Shown here: positions 55,495 through 64,000 of the stretch, piece after piece
Layout: each line of letters opens with the position of its first letter
Numbering within the stretch: the stretch's first letter is position 1
From: Mallotus nudiflorus
Taxonomy: Eukaryota > Streptophyta > Magnoliopsida > Malpighiales > Euphorbiaceae
NCBI GenBank assembly: GCA_947683625.1
Contig: CANTUR010000344.1
Span: forward strand, 558,001 to 622,000
Direction: 5' to 3'
DNA length: 64,000 bases
Made by a program: the position numbers and the translations under genes
Notes under the pieces: model-generated
The model's database searches: none
Told to the model about the DNA's origin: nothing
What the model saw: only the letters and a program-made list of their open reading frames with translations

Positions 55495-55901
55495 TGATAT
55501 CCCATATACATATTCTTATTTAACTAAGATTTTTATTTTCTTGAACATGGTTGCTTGCAGAGGAAGGGCACCTAAAATAAATAGGAAAATGTTCTCAATT
55601 AAAAAGACTCCCGGATAGAAAGAAATATTCTTCTAATTTGGATAGGACTTTCATAAAAAAGGAATCCTATTCCTCTTGGGTTTGAACATCACAATCTTTA
55701 TAAATAGGACCTCATATCCTTCATTCTCATTCATTCTATTCCTTTCATATTCATTGCTCTCTTTATCTCTCTAAAACTCTCTTTTTATATTTTTTGACTT
55801 AGGCATGAGAGGGTTTGTGGGGATCCTCCCTACCTCTCATCTTGCCCTTCATTGATCACTTATAGGGTTGCCAACTCAAGAGTTTTGAAAACAAGTTATC
55901 A
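55495..55901 (+). repeat. 5' LTR of element B
   Basis: 407 bp, starting TGATATCCCATATAC and ending AGTTATCA. It matches the 3' LTR of element A (10141-10547). Confidence 0.95.
55699..55706 (+). promoter_or_regulatory. LTR TATA box of element B
   Basis: TATAAATA in the LTR, at the same place as in element A. Confidence 0.5.
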
Positions 55902-55903
55902 AG

Positions 55904-55920
55904 TGGCGTCGTTTGTGGGA
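55904..55920 (+). other. Primer-binding site of element B
   Basis: TGGCGTCGTTTGTGGGA begins two bases after the LTR. It resembles sites complementary to tRNA-Asp (TGGCGCCGTTGCCGGGG) with five differences; the tRNA assignment is tentative. Confidence 0.7.
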
Positions 55921-56399
55921 AAACTCTTGAGTTAAAAGCCATTCAAGCATATACCAACAGAGACCTTAGCATGATGACTTCCAGTCTGCCATTAATCTAA
56001 ACTCCCGATACACACATCAACCTATCTGCTCCCATTCCTCCAATCAACTTGTCAACACCTACTCAGATGATAATTCCATTAACCCCCTTTTAACATGTTA
56101 GACCCTCATCTCAGGTTCCAATTGGTATATACATACCATCTGGCAATACTCAAGAGTGGCCAACTCTTGGCATCGACCTCTCTTATTATGCCCCTCTTCA
56201 ACATCATAACAGACCTATACGTTTTGTACCTTTTTCGAGCCTATCAGAAACACCTGCCACAAACACACCTAACCTAAACACAGTAACCCAAACACTCAAC
56301 CTATCCCCAATAAGCAAAGAAGCGATGATTCAAAATATTCAAACCCGTATAACCCTGATGCAACAATAGTTGAATCCCATGATTCAAAGTGGCAATCCC

Positions 56400-57470
56400 G
56401 GAACAACTTACATAGGAAATAATATGATGTGACTAGCAGCAGCTTTGAAGGTATTTGGAGGAAACAGAGCAAAACACAAAGCTCTGGAATGAGAATCCAG
56501 TTCAACAATCTCGACCTTTGACGATTCAAAGATAGCCCAAAAGGTTGAAGAGGTCATGCATAAAGCTCGTACTGGGCCGAGGAAAGAAGATAATGCATTA
56601 TGGAAGGGAAAATGTCCTTTGTAAGAAAAATAATCCAGACGAAAATTCCAACCAAATTCAGAATGCTGCAGTTTGATGAGTTTGACATAATTGGAGATCC
56701 AATCAATCACACATCCTCATTCAGAACCAAAATGTTACTCCATAATGTGAATGATGGAATCATGTGTAGAGTATTTTTGAGTACACTCACTAAGAATGCT
56801 CAGAAGAGGTTCCACTGACTCCTTAAGAATTCTATCTCCTCCTTTAAAGAGTTAGCCAAGAAATTTCAGACTCGATTCATCACCAATGTCTCTCCAGCCA
56901 AAAATATCAACGATCTTTGGATGTGCCGATAGGAGGTCACTGAATCATTAAGAAGCTATTTAGATTAATTAAATAAAGTAGCCATGCAAATTGAAAATTT
57001 GGTTGACGAGGTAGCTATAAAGGCTTTGAAGAATGGGACCCAGCTGGGGAAGCTCAAGGATAAGACAATGACAAAGGAACCTAGCACCTTCATTGAGGTA
57101 ATGGCTATGAAAATAAAGATGATAAAGATGGATAAAGATAAGAGGATGTGTCGGGATGACAAGAAAGCTCTAGTAAGGAAAGATGAAAGGTCGAGACCCA
57201 TAAGGCTGAGCTTCCAATTATCCAACTTTAGAAACTCGCCAGAAGGATTTAAAAGGGAAGCTAAGAGGTATACTCCACTAACTACCTCCAGATCCAAGAT
57301 CCTCATGTGGGTCAGACAAAATGGTGTGGGCATAACCCTAGCCAAAAGACAAAGTCCAACCAGGAGAGCCATGCAAGATAGGAGGTACTACTGCCAATAC
57401 CATCGGGATTACAGGTATGAAATCAAGGCATACCGAGAATTAAAGAATGCCATGGGAAGATTAATATAGA
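56400..57470 (+). pseudogene. gag of element B
   Basis: It aligns with gag of element A (1570-3160) and is better preserved. The frame 56600-56818 has SSFRTKMLLHNVNDGIMC and RVFLSTLTKNAQKRFH. The frame 56984-57469 has the Lys/Arg-rich C-terminal half with RRYYCQYHRDYRYE near its end. A few stops remain (for example near 56818). Confidence 0.88.
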
Positions 57471-57559
57471 ATGGTAAACTCGGTAACTTCATTGACACAT
57501 CTAGAGGGAGTAGAGATCCAGATGGTCAAGACAGGGATAGACCGAAACTAAAGAAAGCT

Positions 57560-58200
57560 TGGAATGAACCAGTCGACGTTATTAATATAATTATCGAAGG
57601 AGAAGTCATAGAGAAGAGGCCTAAGAGATTTCGTAGAGAAGAAGGGTCTGACCATGAAAAGAAACAGACTATCATATTTAGTCTCGAAGATGGGAAACAT
57701 GTTTAACATCCCCACAATGATGCACTCATGGTAAGTTCTTTCATTAACAATTACTTGGTGAAAAGATTGCTGATGGATGAAGGAAGCACTATCAATGCAC
57801 TCTTTTGGAATGCCTACAAAGAAAAAGGAGGTTCTATTACTGATTGAAAGCTATTCAGAATACTATTATAAGCTTTTACGGAGGAACCACCCAACTAATG
57901 GGGTTAATAGAGCTGAGTCTAGAATTTGGTGGCTGAGATACAGAAGAAGTGAAAACTGTTAAAGCTTAGTTCAATATGGTGGATCTTCCTCTCACATACA
58001 ACAACATCATTGGCTAACCAATACTTTACAAGATCGATGTAGTCACAAGTATCCGATGCCTGACCATGAATATTCCTATTGAAGGCTGGGTCTTAACAAT
58101 TCACGGAGATCAACACATGGCCAGGTAATGCTACCAGATGGCAGTCAAACCTCAGATGGAGGCATTCCCTTTGGAATCTTGGGAAATGGAGAAACAAGGA
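57560..58200 (+). pseudogene. Protease region of element B
   Basis: At 57715-57800 it reads DDALMVSSFINNYLVKRLL then DEGSTINALFWNAY. This is the family block with a D-E-G-S active site in place of D-N/D-G-S. Frame changes and stops follow, so the protease is not intact. Confidence 0.78.
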
Positions 58201-58380
58201 GCTAACCCCGAGTCAGTTGACTAGGTTCAGACCTTATAGATCATCGAAGGAAAAATAATGAGGATCGATAATGAGCTTAATAGTGAAGTGAAGCATGAAA
58301 TAAGCAAGGTGCTCATTAAACACTTAGGTAAATTTGCTTCTCAAGCGTTCGAGATTACTAGAGTAGACCTTTAGATTGCT

Positions 58381-58935
58381 TTGCATAGTTTGAATATCAA
58401 GCCAGGAGTAAAGCCAGTTGTCCAGAACAAAAGGACCTTAGCATATGAAAGAAAAAAGGTAATCACTGAAGAAACAAAGAAGCTGTTGGAAGCCAGATTC
58501 ATTAAAGAAGTTACACACCCAGAATGGGTAGCTAATGTGGTGCTAGTAAAGAAGTCCAATGGAAAATACAGGATGTGTGTGGATTATACTAACCTCAATA
58601 GAGCATGCCCCAAAGATAGCTATCTGTTACCAATGATAGATCAACTGGTGGACTCCACTACTGGTCACTGTCTATATAGCTTTGTGGATGCTAAACAAGG
58701 ATACCATCAGATACCAATGAAGAAAGAAGATCAGGAAAAGACATCATTCATCACCCATGAAGGTCTTTATTGCTATAAAGTTATGCCGTTTGGGCTGAAG
58801 AACACTGGAGCAACATATCAAAGGCTAATGAACCATATGTTTCAAGATCAAATTGGAAAGAACGTGGAGGTATATGCGGATAAAATCATCGTCAAGAGCC
58901 AATATGCGGAGCGGTATTCTAATGACCTCGACTAA
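58381..58935 (+). pseudogene. Reverse transcriptase of element B
   Basis: An open frame of 184 codons with nearly all RT blocks: KKLLEARFIKEVTHPEWVAN, YRMCVDYTNLNRACPKDSYL, LYSFVDAKQGYHQIPM (first catalytic Asp present), TSFITHEGLYCYKVMPFGLK and YADKIIVKS. The last should be Y-V-D-D; here the second catalytic Asp is Lys, so the enzyme would be inactive. A stop follows at 58933-58935, and coding-like sequence continues to the insertion at 59345. Confidence 0.92.
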
Positions 58936-59345
58936 ATCCTTTGAACATTGAACCAATGCCAAATCAAGCTAAATCCAAAGAAGTGTGTTTTTGGAGTAAA
59001 GGCAGGTAAATTCCTAGGATTCATGATATCCCACAGAGGAATTAAAGCTAACTCGAAGAAGATGGAGGCCATTCTTAAATGAAAGCTTTGACAACAATCA
59101 ATAGGTTACAGAATCTAAATGGTTGAATAATAGCCTTAGGGCATTTAATCTCTTGCTTAGCCAAGCTATGTCTACCACTGTTATAAGCCTTGAAAAATTT
59201 AAAGAATTTTGTATGGAATTAAGAATGATAGGTAGCTTTTGAGGACATCAAAAAGTTCCTATCCTTACCACCTCTACTTCGTAAGCCAATTTCTAGAGAA
59301 ACACTATACTTATACATTTCTATTGGTCAGGAGTCAATTAACTCT

Positions 59346-61198
59346 TGTCATACCTCAAATTTGACTATCCCTAAAAAAGTTCCAATAATGAAACGAATCC
59401 TTGAGATGACTAGAGTTTGCTCGTTCGTAACACCTCTGAAGTGTGCAACCTTAAAAAACCTAACCGACCCAACAAGTGTGCAAAATTGATCATCGAGCCA
59501 TTAAATTCTGCTCCAACCTTACATAATATGAATTATCGAAACAATGAGAGGTTTATTTTGAGAAAACTCCTCTTAGAATAGTCAGCTCGTTGGGCAGGTG
59601 CAAATTTGATTAGACTGGGACTTAGCTTTGTGAAAAATGAAAATTGATTTTGGTAAAACATACTTCATAATTACATTTAGAAGACTCCAAAACCTTCGGA
59701 AGTGGTCTCGAAATGGTCCAACACAAGTCGAGGATCAACACATATTGCTTAGAAGTGCGCATAAATGCCCTTAGGTGTCATGTGCTAAAATTGAGCTGCA
59801 TTTGGCAAAACGGACTCTAGAAACACATCTGGAAGGCCTAAAAACCCTAGGAACCAACATTAAAACATCATGCGTAAAACCCAGGAAGTGTATGTGAAGC
59901 ATCGAAGTGTGTATGGAAGCGCATGCGTGCATGACCATGCACACTTGGCGTGGCCATGCACAAAATCCTCGATATACGCACACGACCACGCCCCACCACC
60001 CTAGTCTACCCAATTTTCCTTATAAATAGATCCCTTCGCACCCCATTTTGAGGGGGGGAGCAAGTGGAAACTCATACATACTTAAAAATCAGTCTGATCG
60101 AATGCACTGGAAACCCCTTTCCAAATAGTTTTTTACTCTCATATAGCCTTTATCTTAGGTTGTTATATCCCTTTTTCACTAAACCAAACCTCATCTTTAT
60201 TAAAGCAAGCTTTAAAGGTATATAATCTAGCATCATTTTGCTGTCATTTTGAACCTCTCGATGAGGAAAGCTTGATAATCTCTTGAAGCTAAAGCTTCAA
60301 AATCCACACAAGCTCAGTTGAGTTTGAGGACCTCATAATTATTTTAGCACATTTATTTGATCACATTGCATTTTATTTTACTGTTGTTAGCATTTGGGAA
60401 TACTGTTGTGCTTGTGTGATGAGACTTGCAATCTTGCATGTTATGTGAATAATATATGCTTTATTATGCTCATTTCATATCATCATTCTGCATCCTTTAT
60501 TTTCGAAATCATGAAATCACATTGTAAATATCAATAATATGAAAAAGTTCATATCCTAGAATAGAGTCATCATGCTCTCAGTCTAGTGATGACCTCATGC
60601 ATCCTTTATATTATCGTTATACATCATCATAGCATAAATTATCACTGCAAGCATGCATGATCATCCTATTATTCATAAAATCAAGCAAGCTATGTGAATG
60701 GTCGTGTTAATCTTACAAATAAATCATATTCAGATTATATTTAATTTTTTGCAATCTTTCCCTTTTCATATGTATTTTATCAAGAAAGTGATCTAATAAT
60801 ATTTCCAGCTTAATTATCTGCCACTATTTGATGTACTGTGTGAATGCTATACAAACTGTCATTACCAAAACTAGGGTGTTGCGGTGGCTATACATAGAAT
60901 ATCGTATAATGAGAAATAGTAAAAAAGTAGATGCGATCCCACTAAACCCGAAAATCTTCGATGGGGATAATACTAGCTGAGTGACCCGATGTTGTCCCTT
61001 TCTTTTCTTAATTTTCTAAAAATCGGGTGGCAACTCCACAAAATCAAAAGTTTCTTGTCTCCCTGAGACTAATCATTTACCCCTATTCAGTAAAGTTGCC
61101 AACTCCCTCGGAAATGGAAAGACCCACACAATGTCCCATAAAAACATACTACTATCCAAAAATGAAAAGACATTATCACATCCATTTGGTCGCTCACA
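59346..61198 (+). repeat. 5' LTR of the Ogre-type element
   Basis: 1853 bp from TGTCATACCTC to GGTCGCTCACA. The left edge is fixed by comparison with element A, where the sequence continues uninterrupted (near 4890). The right edge is fixed by the primer site. The second LTR lies outside the window. No genes inside. Confidence 0.85.
60021..60028 (+). promoter_or_regulatory. LTR TATA box of the Ogre-type element
   Basis: TATAAATA within a less AT-rich part of the LTR, followed by 'gatcccttcgcacccc'. A likely LTR promoter. Confidence 0.5.
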
Positions 61199-61199
61199 G

Positions 61200-61217
61200 T
61201 GGCGACTCCATTGGGGA
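61200..61217 (+). other. Primer-binding site (tRNA-Arg type)
   Basis: TGGCGACTCCATTGGGGA begins one base after the LTR. It differs at one position from the TGGCGACTCCGCTGGGGA-like site known in Ogre elements once the CC/CA change is counted as decay; the assignment is from memory of the family. Confidence 0.85.
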
Positions 61218-62870
61218 CTTCTAAGTAATAGGGATCAACTCGAAAATGACTATTTCTCATTAAGCATTTGCATTACACATCACACATGCATCACTTATCT
61301 CTAAAAGCCTCGATAATACTAAATGACATTGCCACCATGATTCCACTCGAGTCATGGGGCGATGAAGATATGATATTATCACCTTTAGTCTTTACTCGTG
61401 CATTCGCTGGACTTATCTGACTAGAGTCTATAACCTAAGTCCTTAAGGGGGCGACCGAGTTATCAAAAGAATGCTAGACTTACTGACCGAAGTCTGTAAC
61501 CTTAATCATATGGGGGTATTCTCGCTAAAGGCACTATTAGCCTTTTACCTTGACTCAACTCATATAGATAAACTAGTAGCAACATCCACTAGGATTCCAC
61601 TAAGCTATTCATGCTATCCTCATCCTAACGCTGTCCATTTGACTTAATATTCATAATTGACATGACCCTCCTAGTGTTTATCATCGAATGATGTCATAAT
61701 GTAAGTTTTCATAGAAAATTTATGCTCAAGACCATGTGATTCTCATTTACTTTGTGTGAGCCCGAAGCGTGAGGAAAGATAAGATTCATGTTCTTTAGCT
61801 TGAATAGTTTTTGAAAATTAACAAATAACGACATCCCTCGATAATGGAACCTACGAGATGTCGTCCAATTATCCTTATCAGATCAAATGAATGGGTCAAG
61901 AACCTAACTAGATTGTTGACCTTTATGTCAAAAAAATCAAACTGTAAACTATCAAACAATACTTTCATGACTCCCAGTAAACATATGGAATATCGATATG
62001 GGGATAAGAACTCAAACTCTCTTTGATTGACATTGGTCCTATGCATACGGGTGCATACATGTTTTGGACATCATTTGAAGCCCAACAATTGACCCTCACA
62101 TTGACATTGTGTGATTATCTTAAGCACATTTGAGTATCATTCCTCAATTTACCCTTTGGTTCTAACCAACATAAATAAAAAAAACCTAGTTTTGAGAGCA
62201 AAACCATAGTCCCCTAATGACTATAGGTTGAAAACCCACCTAGGAAAGAGACTAAATGACCTTGTGGAGAAATAAGGTTGGAAGTGAGAGCTTGCTTGTG
62301 ATTGGTTTGTTAACTATGCAGGAAAACTAACCATCTTTAATAATGCATACATAACATACATATAGTTAGCACGTGCTAACCACTATTTCTCATAAGAATA
62401 ATCATTTTTCATCATAGGATTTTGCATCCACTCCATGCATACATGCTCACCCTTTTCTTTTACAAGCACATGCCATGCATCATTCATTTAGCTAACCCTA
62501 ATAAATGTACATGATACAACAAAGGTTTGTGGATCACTTTAGAGCAATATGGAGGAAGAGAATCATCAACCAATTTACTGCTAGTATTGGAGATGGTGTT
62601 ACTAATGAAGCATACAAGCAGTGGATGATCTAAAGATAGAAATATCTCTCAAACCATTAATCTAGAGAAAGTTCGCTTCTTTAATTTCTATGTCTTTGTT
62701 TGAAAATGATGATGTAATGAACTCTAAAGTTAATGTAATGAAATTTGATTTTGCTTACTTGTTTGATGTCTTTCTTAATGGTAGTGTGCATTGCATTGAT
62801 TAAAACATTAGCATATTTGACATTCATTCCATATGCACTAAATCATTTAACATCGACATGGAATCTGAAC
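61218..62870 (+). other. Ogre-type leader and remnants before RT
   Basis: No gag, protease or 5' ORF could be read. Short open frames at 61844-62026 and around 62550 show no recognisable domain. The end of the stretch (62820-62990) carries degraded pre-RT polyprotein ('VTPKERREIEK', then 'YDDMHGID'). Confidence 0.5.
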
Positions 62871-62879
62871 CACACATTC

Positions 62880-64000
62880 TGCATATTTTGAAAGGTGTTA
62901 CCCCTAAAGAAAGGAGAGAAATTGAAAAAATAATAATAAAATATTCAAAGGTATTTGCCTGAACGTATGATGATATGCATGGTATTGACAGAGACATTGC
63001 TCAACAGTTCATTCCTACCAAAGATAGGTGGAAACTGGTAAAAAAAAAATAAGAAGACTTAGACTAAAATGGGCCCAACTAGTGAAAGAGGACATCGAGA
63101 AACAGATTAAGGCAAAATTCCTAGAGGTAGTAGACTATCTAGAATGGTTAGCAAATGTGGTGCTAGTACCAAAGAAGGATGGAAGGGTTAGAATCTGTGT
63201 CGACTATAAAGATCTGAACAAGGCTTGCCCGAAGGATGATTTCCTATTACCTCACATAGACATACTGGTTGACAACGTCGCCATATGTGCAATGTACTCC
63301 TTCATGGATGGATTCTCTAGGTATAATTAGATCCTAATGACCATTATCGACAAGGCAAAGACAACTTTCATAACAGAATGGGGTAATTACTACTACAAAG
63401 TAATGCCTTTCGGACTAAAGAATGTAGGGGCAACTTACCTGAGAATGGCAACTACAATATTCCATGACATAATACATAAAGAAGTGGAGGTATACGTCGA
63501 CGACATGATGGTTAAGTCAAAAACCAGGGAAGAACACCCCTCTGATCTCAAAAAGTTCCTCAGAAGGGTCAAAAAGTACGATCTCAGGCTAAATCTAAAG
63601 AAATACATATTCGAGGTCACTTTAGGAAAGATACTGGGATATGTTGTCAATTAGAATGAGATTGAAATGGATCCAAACAAAGAAAAAGCCATTAGAGAGA
63701 TGCCATTGCCAAAAATAGAGAAGGAAATTAGAGGTTCTAAGGAAACTACAATTCATCAGCATATTCATTGCTAAGTTGACAGCAGTGTGTGAAATGATCT
63801 TCAAGCTACTCAGAAAAGATCAATTGGTTTAATGGAATGAATAGTGTCAACTAGCATTTGACAAAATCAGAAGCTACCTAGCCAACCCATCAATTCTAAG
63901 ACCACCTAAACTAGGGATACTTTTAACCCTGTATCTGGTTGTCGAAGGGAATACAATTAGTGCAATGCTAGCCTAAGAGGGAGAAAAGAAAGCAGAACAC
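62880..64000 (+). pseudogene. Ogre-type reverse transcriptase, running off the window
   Basis: The frame 63028-63330 has KKIRRLRLKWAQLVKEDIEK, LEWLANVVLVPKKDGRVRI, CVDYKDLNKACPKDDFLLP and SFMDGFSRYN. After a stop where Gln is expected, the frame 63337-63654 has KVMPFGLKNVGATY, EVYVDDMMVKS (catalytic Y-V-D-D intact) and LRLNLKKYIFEVTLGKILGY. Further family blocks with stops and frameshifts reach the window end. The sequence resembles the RT of Tat/Ogre elements. Confidence 0.92.

Larger units (their letters stand above)
55495..59345 (+). mobile_element. Second copy of the Tat-lineage Ty3/gypsy family (element B), interrupted by an Ogre-type element
   Basis: Same family as element A: the LTRs are both 407 bp and align end to end, and gag, protease and RT align along their length. 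Here the LTR end and primer-binding site are intact, showing what element A has lost. The copy is cut at 59345, after the region matching 4895 of element A, by the Ogre-type LTR; the rest presumably continues beyond it outside the window. The RT frame is open but its catalytic motif is mutated. Confidence 0.93.
59346..64000 (+). mobile_element. Ogre-type (Tat lineage) Ty3/gypsy retrotransposon, 5' part
   Basis: It starts TGTCATACCTCAAATTTGAC, the typical start of Ogre-like LTRs, inside element B. The LTR ends at 61198 and is followed by a tRNA-Arg type primer site, the site known for Ogre elements. RT follows at 62880 onwards. Only about 1.7 kb separates the primer site from RT, where a full Ogre has an extra 5' ORF, gag and protease over several kilobases. 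This copy therefore carries a large internal deletion. It continues beyond base 64000. Confidence 0.88.

Overview
This is plant nuclear DNA, most likely from a eudicot. It is AT-rich and carries one intron-rich host gene in a thick layer of retrotransposons and small DNA transposons. No bacterial, organellar, tRNA or rRNA signal was seen. Every retroelement here is broken. Most boundaries were placed by reading matching ends and target-site duplications (TSDs) directly.

Layout. 832-10547 is a decayed Ty3/gypsy element of the Tat lineage (TSD GTACT). It has a gag-pol reading rightwards, an antisense gene on the minus strand, a seven-copy 90/91-bp tandem array and a 3' LTR. A solo LTR sits backwards inside its 5' LTR with its own TSD, AGGGG. 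10552-11059 is a TRIM miniature retrotransposon. 12329-30108 is the only host gene: 14 exons that splice in frame into a 776-residue protein of the nucleobase-ascorbate transporter (NAT, xanthine/uracil permease) family, with an unusual Cys/His-rich N-terminus and an acidic-then-basic C-terminal tail. Its introns hold at least six miniature DNA transposons (hAT, Mutator, PIF/Harbinger and unclassified types).

32131-36514 is a minus-strand Ty1/copia element (TSD TAATG). 36542-45693 is a minus-strand Athila-type Ty3/gypsy element (TSD GAATT) that has lost RNase H and integrase but keeps an env-like/ATHILA-ORF region. 46030-47345 is a dead hAT transposase gene. 48979-52284 is a 3.3-kb solo LTR (TSD TTTCA). 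53631-54594 is a hAT-type non-autonomous element. 55495-59345 is a second copy of the first Tat family with an intact LTR and primer-binding site. It is cut by an Ogre-type element that starts at 59346 (1853-bp LTR, tRNA-Arg type primer site) and runs off the right edge.

How the parts relate. Only the NAT-like gene looks functional. It has a TATA box 55-62 bases upstream of the ATG, canonical GT-AG introns and a downstream AATAAA. The rest records insertion and decay: elements nested in elements, LTR-LTR recombination leaving solo LTRs, internal deletions and stop codons in most frames. Exon and element boundaries come from manual reading; family names come from recognising conserved motifs without database searches.
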